45,455 nucleotides of DNA, taken from positions 1 through 45,455 of the forward strand of contig JAPPKD010000148.1 in NCBI GenBank assembly GCA_028820215.1, written 5' to 3'. The notes beneath the pieces are model-generated. The model had not been told where the DNA came from. It ran no database searches and was given only the letters and a program-made list of their open reading frames with translations. The stretch is from Spirochaetaceae bacterium (GTDB taxonomy: Bacteria; Spirochaetota; Spirochaetia; SZUA-6; Bin103). How positions within the stretch are numbered: position 1 is the first letter of the stretch; every line of letters begins with the position of its first letter. Position numbers and translations under genes: made by a program. Below are positions 15,987-24,319 of the stretch, piece by piece.

Positions 15987-16841
15987 CTACAGTCCGACCG
16001 GCGCCACCGCCACCCAGTAGTAGACCAGGTAGGCGCCGGCTCCCAGCAGGAACAGCACGCCGACGTGGTTGGCGAACGGCATCAGCGCCCGCAGCCGCTG
16101 CGCCAGCGTGGTGCGCAGCAGCGCCGCCGCGACGGTGACCACGGTGATCACCGCCCCCATGCCCAGCGCGTAGCTCACGAACTGGGCGAGGCTCGTCAGC
16201 CACCCATCGGCGGTCAGCGCCGTCGACACCACGAGCAGGAAGATCGGCAACGCGCAGCTCAGCGACGCGATGGAGTAGGTCATCCCGAACAGCAGCGCGT
16301 TCAGGGTGTTGCGCCGCGGCGTGACGTGCACGCGGCTGGCCGCGGCGATGCCGATCTTGCGGCCGGAGATCAGGAGCCACAGCGCCAGCGCCACCATGAC
16401 GGCTCCGACCCCCGTGGCCGCGTACGGCAGGACCGGACCCAGTGCCTGCCCGGCCAGCCCGACCAGCACGCCCACCGGCGCCACCACCGCCACGAATCCC
16501 ACGGTGGTCGCCGCGGCGATGCGGAGCGCCGCCAGCGTGCGGCTCAGCCATGATGCGGCGCCATAGCCGCTCTCCTGCGTGCCGAGCTGCAGCGACAAGT
16601 AGGTGGGCAGCATGATGAAGCCGCACGGGTTGACGCAGGCCACGATACCGGCACCGAATGCCGTGCCGAGCCTCACCGAGCGGGCCAGTTCGGTGGCCGC
16701 GTTTTCGGCACTGGCCTGCACGCGCGTGAGCAGATAGACCAGGGCGACCACCGCGGCGGCGGGCACCACGTAGTACCAGAGGACGCGCCGCCACCCGCCG
16801 GTCGCGGGCGGGGCCGGGTCCATGGTCCGCGCGGTCGCCAC
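15987..16841 (-). CDS. ccdA: Cytochrome c biogenesis protein CcdA-like
   Basis: Membrane protein of 284 aa that carries reducing power from cytoplasmic thioredoxin to the periplasm. It has the CcdA hallmark ACVNPCGFIMLPTYL (first redox cysteines) and YSIASLSCALPIFLLV (second cysteine) with about seven helices. It follows the TlpA-like lipoprotein by 7 nt, and CcdA would re-reduce TlpA. I use the GTG at 16841, which has AGGGG four bases upstream; an ATG at 16823 (MDPAPP) is the alternative. No cytochrome c maturation genes are nearby. Confidence 0.9.
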   Translation of the reverse strand: MATARTMDPAPPATGGWRRVLWYYVVPAAAVVALVYLLTRVQASAENAATELARSVRLGTAFGAGIVACVNPCGFIMLPTYLSLQLGTQESGYGAASWLSRTLAALRIAAATTVGFVAVVAPVGVLVGLAGQALGPVLPYAATGVGAVMVALALWLLISGRKIGIAAASRVHVTPRRNTLNALLFGMTYSIASLSCALPIFLLVVSTALTADGWLTSLAQFVSYALGMGAVITVVTVAAALLRTTLAQRLRALMPFANHVGVLFLLGAGAYLVYYWVAVAPVGL

Positions 16842-16848
16842 CGTGCCC

Positions 16849-17418
16849 CTACCCTTCCGCTTCGATGAGGGCGCCGGCCAGCTCCTCCAGCTTCTCCTTG
16901 GTCAGCAAGCCGGTCCAGGTGTGGGCGATCTGGCCCGCGGAGTTGATGAAATAGGTGGCCGGAAGGCCCAGGATCTGGTACGCGCTCCCGACGTGCTCGT
17001 CCGCGGTGGTCACCGCCGGGTACGTGATCTTCAGCGTGTGCAGCAGCGACAGCGCGTGCTGAGGCAGGCCGAGATTCTGCATCGCGCCGACGTCGACGCC
17101 CAGCATCAGCACCTGCTTGCGATGCTTGTCGTAGTACTCCTGGAATTCCGGCATCTCGACCTGGCACGGCGGGCACTGGGCAGCCCAGAAGTTGAGGATG
17201 ATCGGCTTGCCCAGGGCGACCACGTCGCTCAGGTGCAGCTCCCGGCCGCCGAGCTCCTTCTCGCCCTGGTACGCCTCGAAATAGAAGTCGGGGGCCATCG
17301 GCAGGTCCGCCTGGACCGGGCTGCCACCGTCGCCGCCCTTGCCGCCGCAGCCGGCCAGCAGCAGGCCGGCCGCCGCGGCTGCCAGCAGCACGCGCACTCC
17401 CCGTCGTGAACGCTCCAT
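16849..17418 (-). CDS. TlpA-like thioredoxin-fold lipoprotein
   Basis: Periplasmic, membrane-anchored disulfide reductase of 189 aa. A lipoprotein signal peptide ends at the lipobox LLAGC (Cys24), followed by a glycine-rich linker. The thioredoxin fold has the redox motif WAAQCPPCQVEMPEF and the cis-proline segment LGLPATYFIN. It starts at ATG 17418 with GAGGAGGA upstream, 10 nt after the NUDIX-ThyX gene, and is followed by CcdA, its likely electron donor. Targets may be cytochrome c or other periplasmic thiols. Confidence 0.9.
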   Translation of the reverse strand: MERSRRGVRVLLAAAAAGLLLAGCGGKGGDGGSPVQADLPMAPDFYFEAYQGEKELGGRELHLSDVVALGKPIILNFWAAQCPPCQVEMPEFQEYYDKHRKQVLMLGVDVGAMQNLGLPQHALSLLHTLKITYPAVTTADEHVGSAYQILGLPATYFINSAGQIAHTWTGLLTKEKLEELAGALIEAEG

Positions 17419-17428
17419 CGCTTCCTCC

Positions 17429-18826
17429 TCAGTCGACGCCGGCAGCCGGCCGCCCCTTACCCGCGGGTCCGTCCGCCCACGGCGGCGGCAGGCCGAGCGC
17501 GCGCAGCTTGGCCTCCGCCTCCGCCCGCTCGCGATTGCGGGCCAGTCGGCCGGGCTGCCCCGTGCGCTCGGCCAGCCAGCCCGCCGCGCGCGCGATCGCG
17601 GCCGCCTGCTCGTGGTCGCCGGCGGTCAAACAGGCGACCAGCTCGGTCTCGATCCGGCTCAGGCTGGTCGTGTGCAGGCGGTAGTCGCAGAACGCCTCCC
17701 ACGCCAGCGGGCACCAGCGGGCGACCACCTCCGCGCCGATCACCTGCGCGTAGTGGCGGATCTCGAGTTGCGCGTGGTCGTCCATGCGCAGCGACAGGAA
17801 GTGCAGCAGATTGTGCAGGTCGATCTTCCAGTACGCCTCGGTATAGGTGGACAGCGGCAAGTCCTTGCGCGCCTGCTCGCGCGCCACGCCCGCATCGAGC
17901 CGTTCCTGGTAGACGGCCCGCGCCCGTCGCTGCAGCGCTGCCTCGGCGCCACTCAGCCGCTCGCCGACCGAGCGGTCCAGCGGCTCGCCCGATCCCTGCC
18001 GGTTGCCGGACGCCTGCGTGCGCCATTCAGCGGGGGCCGTGGCCTGCGCGGCGTCGATCGCGATCGAGTAGCGGGTCGAGATCTCGTTGACGGAGGCGGT
18101 GCGGTGGCGGATCCACTGCCGCCAGGCGTCCATCGGCACGCGCACGTGCAGCTTCAGCTCGCACATCTCGAACGGGGTGGTGTGGCGGTGGCGCATCAGG
18201 TAGCGGATCAGCCCGCGGTCGTCGCTCACCCGGCGCGTGCCCTCCCCATACGAGACGCGCGCCGCCTGCACGATCGCGGCGTCGTTGCCCAGGTAGTCGA
18301 TGACGCGTACGAACCCGTCATCCAGCACGTCCAGCCGGCGGCCCAGGATCTCGTCCAGCGCGGCGACGTGAGGCCGCGTGAGCGCGTGCTCGTCTGGTTC
18401 CCGGTCGGCGCCCTCGGCCTCCAGGTAGCGGGCCGCGCGCTCGACCACCCGGCCCGCCTCGGGGAAGGTGAACAGCTCGCACACCGCCGGGAACGGCAGC
18501 CAGCGGCAGTCGGCGATCTCCTCGGCCTGCAGCCGGACCTCGCCCGTGCCTGCGTCGGCCAGGAAGTAGTACACGACCTTGTCGTCGCCGGACGGGAGGC
18601 GATAGCGCACCTCCTCGCGGAACCCCGGCAGGAAGCTCACGTCACGGAGCCCCACCTCCTCGGCGATCTCGCGCCGCGCCGCTTCGGCGATGCTCTCCCC
18701 GGACTCGACGTGGCCCTTGACCAGCCCCCAGTAGCCGCGCTCCGAACGGGACTCGACCGCCAGGAAGTGCAGGGCGCCGTCGATCCTCCGGTACAGGGCC
18801 GCGCCGCTCGAGGTTACCTGCGCCAT
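17429..18826 (-). CDS. thyX: NUDIX hydrolase-ThyX flavin-dependent thymidylate synthase fusion
   Basis: Single chain of 465 aa with two enzymes. Residues 1-140 are a NUDIX domain with a complete Nudix box from Gly38 to Leu60 (GHVESGE, then RREIAEEVGL), which hydrolyses a nucleoside diphosphate linked to another group. Residues from about 155 are ThyX, which makes dTMP from dUMP using FAD and methylenetetrahydrofolate; the signature RHRTASVNEISTRYS spans 240-254, and the C-terminal part retains DLHNLLHFLSLRMD. The last 60 residues are an extra charged helix. No stop or start lies between the two domains. A natural idea is removal of a nucleotide (for example dUTP or an oxidised dNTP) beside dTMP synthesis, but NUDIX specificity cannot be read here. 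It lies 2 nt after the quinone oxidoreductase gene, in a nucleotide-metabolism block with HIT and PurO proteins. Confidence 0.93.
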   Translation of the reverse strand: MAQVTSSGAALYRRIDGALHFLAVESRSERGYWGLVKGHVESGESIAEAARREIAEEVGLRDVSFLPGFREEVRYRLPSGDDKVVYYFLADAGTGEVRLQAEEIADCRWLPFPAVCELFTFPEAGRVVERAARYLEAEGADREPDEHALTRPHVAALDEILGRRLDVLDDGFVRVIDYLGNDAAIVQAARVSYGEGTRRVSDDRGLIRYLMRHRHTTPFEMCELKLHVRVPMDAWRQWIRHRTASVNEISTRYSIAIDAAQATAPAEWRTQASGNRQGSGEPLDRSVGERLSGAEAALQRRARAVYQERLDAGVAREQARKDLPLSTYTEAYWKIDLHNLLHFLSLRMDDHAQLEIRHYAQVIGAEVVARWCPLAWEAFCDYRLHTTSLSRIETELVACLTAGDHEQAAAIARAAGWLAERTGQPGRLARNRERAEAEAKLRALGLPPPWADGPAGKGRPAAGVD

Positions 18827-18828
18827 CG

Positions 18829-19803
18829 CTACCGGACCGACAGGACGATCTTGCCGACGTTCTCGAAGCGTTCGACCAGCGCGTGGGCTTCACCCGCCTG
18901 CCGGATCGGCACCGTCCGGTCGATGATCGGCGCGAGCCTCCCCTCATCGAACAGCGGCAGGAACCGCCGCGCGAATCCCTCCGTGATCGCCGCCTTCTCC
19001 CGCTCGGAGCGGCTGCGCAGCACCGAGCCGATGATCCGGGTCCTCCGGCGCATCAGCGCGGCCAGGTCGACCGTGGCCTGCGCGCCGCCCAGCGTCGCCA
19101 GCAGCACCAGCCGGCCGCCGGTGGCGAGCACCTGCAGATTGCGCTCCAGGTAACCGGCGCCGACGATGTCGAGCACCACGTCCACACCGCCCCACGCCTG
19201 CTCGATCTCGGCGGCGAAGTCCTGCCGGGTGTGGTCGATCGCCAGCTCCGCGCCCAGCCGCCGGCAGACCGCCAGCTTGCGCTCGTCGCGGGCGGTCACC
19301 GCCACCCGCGCGCCCGCGCAGACGGCGAGCTGGATGACGGAGGTCCCGACCCCGCTGGCGCCGCCGTGCACGAGCACCGACTCGCCGGCCCGCAACCCAG
19401 CCTCCTGGAACAGGTTCACGAACGCGGTAAGGAACGCCTCCGGGACCGCCGCCGCTTCGATCAGCGACAGCCGTTCCGGCACGCGCATCAGGCTGCCGGC
19501 GGGAACCGGGCAGCGCTCGGCATAGCCGCCGCCGGCCACGATCGCGCAGACGCGGTCACCGGCCGACCAGTCCGTGACCCCCTGGCCGAGCACCGCGATC
19601 CGGCCGGCGACCTCCAGTCCCAGGATGTCCGGCGCCCCCGGGGGCGGCGGATAGCGGCCGGCGCGCTGCAGCAGGTCGGCGCGGTTCACGGCCGTGGCGG
19701 CCACCTCGACCAGCACGTGACCGGGCGGCGGGGGCGCCGGATCGTCCACCTCTTCCCACCGCAGGGAGCGTTCGGGAGCGCGGCCGACGACGATCGCGTG
19801 CAC
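18829..19803 (-). CDS. Zinc-free NAD(P)H:quinone oxidoreductase (PIG3/Qor type)
   Basis: Medium-chain dehydrogenase/reductase of 324 aa. It shows the PIG3-type N terminus (AVNRADLLQRAGRYPPPPGAPDILGLEVAG) and the NADPH-binding VHGGASGVGTSVIQLA, without the zinc cysteines of alcohol dehydrogenases. It likely reduces quinones or enals with NADPH in the cytoplasm. It starts at a GTG at 19803, 3 nt after the PurO stop, and ends 2 nt before the NUDIX-ThyX start, so it is within one transcript. Confidence 0.92.
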   Translation of the reverse strand: MHAIVVGRAPERSLRWEEVDDPAPPPPGHVLVEVAATAVNRADLLQRAGRYPPPPGAPDILGLEVAGRIAVLGQGVTDWSAGDRVCAIVAGGGYAERCPVPAGSLMRVPERLSLIEAAAVPEAFLTAFVNLFQEAGLRAGESVLVHGGASGVGTSVIQLAVCAGARVAVTARDERKLAVCRRLGAELAIDHTRQDFAAEIEQAWGGVDVVLDIVGAGYLERNLQVLATGGRLVLLATLGGAQATVDLAALMRRRTRIIGSVLRSRSEREKAAITEGFARRFLPLFDEGRLAPIIDRTVPIRQAGEAHALVERFENVGKIVLSVR

Positions 19804-19806
19804 GGG

Positions 19807-20505
19807 TCAGCCCTGCACGTTGGCGATGGCCGTGCGCGACCCTGCGGGCCCGGCGAAGCGGGCGATCACGCTCACCAGCAGGGGGCCGGCCAGCGCTTCC
19901 CGGAAGCGCCGGCAGGTCGCCTCCGGGTCGGCGTCGAAACGCACGCAGAGCGGCTCTCCGGCGAACGGCGCCGGATCTCCCGCGCCGCCGGCATAGGTCG
20001 TGACGCAGCGCCCGCTGCCCGGCGGCAGCCCGTCGTAGGCGAAGACGCAGCGCTCGGTCACCGCCCGCCCGTCCGCCATTCGTTCGCGGACCACGCCCAG
20101 GCGGCAGGCACCGGGCACCCCGGTGTCGGCGGCGCCGGTGATGCGCGGCGTGGAGAGCTCGTCCGGCTCCGCAGTCCACTCCTGAAGCGCACGTTCCAGC
20201 GTGTGGCCGGCGCTCAGGACGTCCAGAACCGGCTGGGTCTGCTCGCCGTTGCTCACCACCTGTACCGCGCCCCGGCTCATCAGCAACGGGTAGACCACCA
20301 GCGACGGGTCATCGCCGCGCCCGGCGTCGATGAACTCGGTGCGCACCGTACCGTCGGTCGACTCCACCAGCCGCCGGTTGCGGCTGCGCTCGCTGCGGCC
20401 GGTGATCCAGTAGACGATCGCCACGCTCCGGCCGTCCGGCGCCGGTCCCAGCGCCAGTCCGCGGCCGCGATAGGTGCCGTCGGCCAGGCGTGCCATGCCG
20501 TCCAT
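19807..20505 (-). CDS. purO: IMP cyclohydrolase, PurO-like
   Basis: 232-aa member of the PurO-type IMP cyclohydrolase family, which closes FAICAR to IMP as the last step of purine synthesis. PurO is best known from methanogens; bacterial homologues exist. Features: TYRGRGLALGPAPDGR, VAIVYWITGRSERSRNRR (the most conserved segment), DPSLVVYPLL and the C-terminal AIARFAGPAGSRTAIANVQG strand. The start is ATG 20505, 11 nt after the HIT stop, with no strong Shine-Dalgarno site. It belongs with HIT and ThyX as nucleotide metabolism. Assignment rests on motif recall, so moderate-to-high confidence. Confidence 0.8.
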   Translation of the reverse strand: MDGMARLADGTYRGRGLALGPAPDGRSVAIVYWITGRSERSRNRRLVESTDGTVRTEFIDAGRGDDPSLVVYPLLMSRGAVQVVSNGEQTQPVLDVLSAGHTLERALQEWTAEPDELSTPRITGAADTGVPGACRLGVVRERMADGRAVTERCVFAYDGLPPGSGRCVTTYAGGAGDPAPFAGEPLCVRFDADPEATCRRFREALAGPLLVSVIARFAGPAGSRTAIANVQG

Positions 20506-20516
20506 GTCCGGCGCGC

Positions 20517-20915
20517 TCAGCCCGGAAGCGCGGCGCGGATGCGTGCCGCCTCGGCCGCCAGCGCCTCGTCGCCCGGGTTGGGGCCGACGCTGGCGAAATC
20601 CATGTCGTGCATGCCGTCGATCGGGCTCACGTGGACGTGGACGTGCGGGACCTCCAGCCCGGCGATCAAGAGCCCGACCTTGGTGGGCCGATACGCCGCC
20701 TGCTGCGCGCGGGCGACGGTGCGCGCCACCCCCATCAGCGCGTTCAGGGTCTTGTCATCCAGGTCGATCCAGTGATCGACCTCGGCCCGCGGCACCACCA
20801 GCGTGTGACCGGGGCGCAGCGGGTTGATCGACAGGAACGCCACGCACCGCTCGTCCTGCCAGACGAAGTGGGCGGGGAACTCGCCGGCGATGATTCGCGT
20901 GAAGACGCTTGCCAT
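20517..20915 (-). CDS. HIT-family nucleotide hydrolase/transferase
   Basis: Small cytoplasmic enzyme of 132 aa acting on nucleoside phosphoramidates or dinucleotides. The histidine triad is PHVHVHV near residue 95, with the supporting HTLVVPRAEVDHW segment near residue 37. It starts at ATG 20915, 65 nt from the divergent AI-2E-family gene. A TACACT sequence 10 nt before the ATG is a possible -10, but no matching -35 is evident. It is the first gene of the six-gene minus-strand block. Confidence 0.92.
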   Translation of the reverse strand: MASVFTRIIAGEFPAHFVWQDERCVAFLSINPLRPGHTLVVPRAEVDHWIDLDDKTLNALMGVARTVARAQQAAYRPTKVGLLIAGLEVPHVHVHVSPIDGMHDMDFASVGPNPGDEALAAEAARIRAALPG

Positions 20916-20980
20916 GGCGTCGACCAGTGTAACCCGTACGCCTGCAATCCCTACGGTTGCCGGGCTATGCTCCGCGGCAC

Positions 20981-22024
20981 GTGGACCCCGCCCGGACCCG
21001 CAACGTCCTGCTGTTCATCATCGTCGTCATCGCCGTCGGCGTGGCGCTGAAGCTCATGCAGCCGGTGCTCACGCCGGTCCTGGTGGCGCTGATGCTGGCC
21101 TACCTGATCGATCCTGTGCTCGTTTTCATGGACGACCGCCTCAAGCTGCCGTTATGGCTGGCGGTGCCGCTGACCGGCGTCCTGTCGCTGGCAGTGCTGT
21201 CGGGCATCGGCCTGATCATCGCCGTCAACCTGGTGGAGTTCTCGCGGGAATTCAGCGCGTTTCAGCCGCGCATCGAGCAGACCCTGAAGGGGGCGATGGA
21301 TTTCGTCGCCAGCATCTCCGGCGTGGAGCTCGCCTTCGATCCCCTGGCGGAGCTGCGGCGCCTGCTGCTGTCGTCTTTCGAGCAGGTCGCGATCGCCGCG
21401 CAATCGGTGGTGCGCGGGCTCACATCGTTCCTGCTGGTGTTCTTCTTCGCGCTGCTGTTCCTGTCGGCCAAGCACCACATGACCAGAAGCTTCGCCGACG
21501 CGTTCTCGCATCCGCAGAGCTCGATGCCGGCGATCCTGGGGCAGATCGACCGCTCGCTGCGCCGCTTCATCGGCGTCAAGACCCTGATCAGCCTGTCGGT
21601 CGGCACCGCCACGAGCCTGATCCTGCTGGCCTTCGGCGTCCGCTTCGCCGTGGTATGGGGGCTGCTCACCTTCCTCCTCAACTTCATCCCCAGCATCGGA
21701 TCGCTGGCCTCCGTCGCCGCCATCTCGCTGTTCTCCTTCGCCCAGTTCGGCGGTGGGCTGACGCCGATCGCGGTGATGGGCTGCGTGCTGGCAGCGCAGA
21801 TCCTCACCGGCAGCATCCTGGAGCCCAAGCTGCTGGGCGATGCGCTGAACCTGTCGCTGCTGGTGGTGTTCGTCTTCCTGTTCTTCTGGGGGTGGCTGTG
21901 GGGTCCGATCGGCGCGCTGCTGGCGGTGCCGATGACCGCGGCGCTGCGCATCGTGCTGGCCAACATTCCGGCGACCGCGACGTTCACCCGGCTCATGGAG
22001 GGCCGGCGGCGCGAGCCCTCCTGA
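20981..22024 (+). CDS. AI-2E/PerM-family (UPF0118) membrane protein
   Basis: Inner-membrane protein of 347 aa with seven to eight helices. The family includes AI-2 exporters and Na+/H+-linked permeases; most members have no known substrate. Family features are the LTPVLVALMLAYLIDPVL segment near residue 25 and the C-terminal FLLNFIPSIGS, GSILEPKLLGDALNLS and PIGALLAVPMTA motifs. I start at GTG 20981 (MDPARTRN), typical of the family; a TTG at 20957 is in frame. TATGCT (20966-20971) ends 9 nt before the GTG and may be a -10 for a leaderless mRNA. The metal ABC genes follow after 10 nt. Confidence 0.9.
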   Translation: MDPARTRNVLLFIIVVIAVGVALKLMQPVLTPVLVALMLAYLIDPVLVFMDDRLKLPLWLAVPLTGVLSLAVLSGIGLIIAVNLVEFSREFSAFQPRIEQTLKGAMDFVASISGVELAFDPLAELRRLLLSSFEQVAIAAQSVVRGLTSFLLVFFFALLFLSAKHHMTRSFADAFSHPQSSMPAILGQIDRSLRRFIGVKTLISLSVGTATSLILLAFGVRFAVVWGLLTFLLNFIPSIGSLASVAAISLFSFAQFGGGLTPIAVMGCVLAAQILTGSILEPKLLGDALNLSLLVVFVFLFFWGWLWGPIGALLAVPMTAALRIVLANIPATATFTRLMEGRRREPS

Positions 22025-22034
22025 GGCGGCCGGC

Positions 22035-22706
22035 GTGACGCTGCGGGTCGACGACCTGTGGGTGCGCCGCGGCACCCGCGATGTGCTGAAGGGCGTCAGC
22101 CTGGAGGTCGCCGGCGGCGACGGGCTCCTGATCACCGGAGCCAACGGCACCGGCAAGACGACGCTGCTGCGCGCGATCCTGGGATTCCTGACGCCACGGC
22201 GCGGCGCGGTCACCTTCGCCGGGCGCCCGGTGCGGGCTCCGGGGGCCGGCTACGTGCCTCAGGAGTCTCCCGCCGGCGACCTGCCGATCACCGCCGCCGA
22301 GGTGGTGGAGATCGGCACCGTGGCGCGCCGCCTGGGCGCCGCCGAGCGCCGCCGGGTCGTGGCCGCGGCCATGGACGACACGGGGTGCGGGCACCTGCGC
22401 CGGCGCCGCTACGGCGAGCTGTCCGGCGGCGAACGGCAGCGCGTGTCGGTGGCGCGCTGCCTGGCGCAGGACGCGCGCCTGCTGCTCCTGGACGAGCCCA
22501 CCTCCGCCCTGGACGCCGCGGCGCGCGCCGGGCTGATCGAGCTCCTGGAGCGCCTGCGCGAGCGGCTGGGGCTGGCCATCCTGATGGTCAGCCACGATCC
22601 CCTGATCGTCAGACACGATCCTTCGATCGTCAGCCACGATCCCGAGGCTCGGGCGCGCGTCCCGTGGCCGGTGGGCGAGCTGCGCGACGGGCGCGTGCAG
22701 GCTTGA
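22035..22706 (+). CDS. Metal (Zn/Mn) ABC transporter ATP-binding protein
   Basis: ATPase of 223 aa, energising the importer formed with the next two genes. Walker A GANGTGKTT (about 37-45), Q-loop YVPQES, signature LSGGERQR and Walker B LLLLDEPT are intact. The H-loop MVSHDP is followed by a threefold seven-residue repeat (VSHDPLI, VRHDPSI, VSHDPEA) encoded by a 21-bp tandem repeat. The chain is slightly short of the usual 240-250 aa. It starts at a GTG at 22035 and its stop overlaps the permease TTG start by 3 nt. Confidence 0.92.
   Translation: MTLRVDDLWVRRGTRDVLKGVSLEVAGGDGLLITGANGTGKTTLLRAILGFLTPRRGAVTFAGRPVRAPGAGYVPQESPAGDLPITAAEVVEIGTVARRLGAAERRRVVAAAMDDTGCGHLRRRRYGELSGGERQRVSVARCLAQDARLLLLDEPTSALDAAARAGLIELLERLRERLGLAILMVSHDPLIVRHDPSIVSHDPEARARVPWPVGELRDGRVQA
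22587..22643 (+). repeat. 21-bp tandem repeat in the ABC ATPase H-loop region
   Basis: Units start at 22587, 22608 and 22629 (two full copies and 15 nt of a third). Each begins GTCAG, then A or C, CACGATCC. In frame they repeat the catalytic-His motif every seven residues. The in-frame period suggests replication slippage kept because it does not disturb the fold. Confidence 0.85.
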
Positions 22707-23518
22707 GCACCCTGCTCGACGCGCTCGCCGTGGCGCCGATCGCGCGCGGGCTGGCCGCCGTGCTGATCGCCGGTGCCGCGCTGCCCCTGGCCGGGGTGCT
22801 GGTGCTGCGCCTGGAGCTCGTGACCCTGCGCTTCACCCTCATGCACGGCGCCCTGCTGGGAGCCGCGGTGGCGCTGGCGGTCGGACTGGACCCGCTCCTG
22901 CCTGGCCTGGCCGTCGCCCTGCTGCTGGTGGTCACGCACGTGCCGCTGGCCAGGGCGGCGGGGCTGCGGCTGGGCTACGTGGCCGCCTTCCTGATGGTGA
23001 TCACCATCGGCGCCGCGGCGGCGGTGATCTACCGCGCCGCGGTACCGGCGCCCGAGGTGTTCGCGGTGCTGTGGGGCGATCCGTTCGCCCTCAGCCGTAC
23101 GGATCTGATCGCCGTCGCGGTGTTCGGAGCGGCGCTGATCGCGTTCGTGGCGGTGGCCCACCGCCGCATCGCGGCGCTCCTGTTCGACCAGGAGGTGGCG
23201 GCCGCGAGCGGCGTGGCCGTGCGGCGCGTGCGCGCGGCGGTGCTGCTTGCGGTAGGCTGCGCCGTGGCCTTCGCGATGAAGCTGATCGGCGCGCTGCTGC
23301 TCGACGCCATCCTGCTGTTGCCGGCGATCCTGGCGCTGGCCGTGGCGCGCAGCGTGCGCGGCCTGTTCCTGCTGGCCGGAGCGGCCGGGCTGGCCGTGGC
23401 GGCGGCAGGGTTCGCGGTGGCGCTCCTGGTCGACCTGCCGGCCAGCGCCGGCGTGACGCTGGCGGCGGCCCTGCTGCTGCCGGTGGTGATCGTCGCCCAC
23501 CGAAGGCGGCACGCGTGA
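22703..23518 (+). CDS. Metal ABC transporter permease (ZnuB/MntB type)
   Basis: Inner-membrane permease of 271 aa with about eight helices, of the ABC-3 family for Zn2+, Mn2+ or Fe2+. Markers are FTLMHGALLGAAVAL near residue 35, GVAVRRVRAAVLLAVG and the long hydrophobic MKLIGALLLDAILLLPAILAL segment. The start is a TTG at 22703 overlapping the ATPase stop as TTGA, so the frame open further upstream is not part of this gene. Its stop overlaps the next start as GTGA. Confidence 0.9.
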   Translation: MSTLLDALAVAPIARGLAAVLIAGAALPLAGVLVLRLELVTLRFTLMHGALLGAAVALAVGLDPLLPGLAVALLLVVTHVPLARAAGLRLGYVAAFLMVITIGAAAAVIYRAAVPAPEVFAVLWGDPFALSRTDLIAVAVFGAALIAFVAVAHRRIAALLFDQEVAAASGVAVRRVRAAVLLAVGCAVAFAMKLIGALLLDAILLLPAILALAVARSVRGLFLLAGAAGLAVAAAGFAVALLVDLPASAGVTLAAALLLPVVIVAHRRRHA

Positions 23519-24297
23519 GCCGGCCCGCCGCGGCCGGCGCCCTGCGGTTTCCGCGGCTGCGACACCTGCTGCTGGCGGCGTGGATCGGCTGCGCGGCCGC
23601 AGCCGGCGCGGACGGCGGCGCCGTGGTCGCGTCGACGGAATGGACGGCCGCCTTCGCGCGCGCGGCCGGCATCGTTGAGGTGACCGTGCTGGCGCCGGCC
23701 GCTTCGCGCCATCCGGCCGAGTACCAGTTGCGGCCGTCGGACCTGCGCGCCGTCGCCGCTGCGGACGCCCTGATCTTCGCCGGCTACGAAGCGATGGCCG
23801 CCCGCCTGCGGGAACTGGCCCTGAAGGACGCGACCGTCCTGCGCATCGACACCGACTACTCGCTGGCCACGCTCCGCCGGTCGCTCGCGGCGCTGCAGGC
23901 CGCCGGCGGCACCACGGAGGCCGCGGTGGCGAACCTGCGCATGATCGCCGAGGAGTACGCCGCCTGGCGAGCCGAGCTTGCGGCGCGGGACCTGGCCGGA
24001 GCGCCGGCGCTGGTCCACCGCTTCCAGGAGCCGCTGGCGCGCGAGCTGGGCTTCGACGTGGTCGCGGTGTTCGGCCCGCTGCCGCCGCAGGCGGCCGCAC
24101 TCGCCTCCCTTGCCGAGGCGGAAGTGGCGCTGATCATCGACAACCACCACAACGCGGTGGCCGCGCCGCTCGCGGAGATGCACGCCCCGGCGCGGGCAGT
24201 GGCGTTCCTGAACTTCCCCGGCGCCGCCGGCACAGCGACTCTGCTGGACGTGGTCCGCCACAACCGCCGTCTGCTGACCGCCGCACTGGACGGCTGA
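23515..24297 (+). CDS. Metal ABC transporter substrate-binding protein (ZnuA-like, divergent)
   Basis: Periplasmic metal-binding protein of 260 aa. A signal peptide spans about residues 1-32 (ending AAAAGADGG). Candidate metal ligands are the His in SRHPAEYQLRPSD (matching the first His of ZnuA), the His in LVHRFQEPLA, and the DNHHNAV pair. The His-rich loop of ZnuA is missing and the protein is shorter than ZnuA (about 300), so this is a divergent member; zinc or manganese cannot be decided. The GTG at 23515 overlaps the permease stop. I saw no Zur-type operator upstream of the operon. Confidence 0.82.
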   Translation: MSRPAAAGALRFPRLRHLLLAAWIGCAAAAGADGGAVVASTEWTAAFARAAGIVEVTVLAPAASRHPAEYQLRPSDLRAVAAADALIFAGYEAMAARLRELALKDATVLRIDTDYSLATLRRSLAALQAAGGTTEAAVANLRMIAEEYAAWRAELAARDLAGAPALVHRFQEPLARELGFDVVAVFGPLPPQAAALASLAEAEVALIIDNHHNAVAAPLAEMHAPARAVAFLNFPGAAGTATLLDVVRHNRRLLTAALDG

Positions 24298-24319
24298 CCG
24301 CCAACCGGCCGGCGGCGCG

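Noticed and set aside
22587..22643. Short tandem repeat as a possible CRISPR or recombination site
   Set aside because: Contiguous 21-bp units without spacers, inside and in frame with an ABC ATPase gene.
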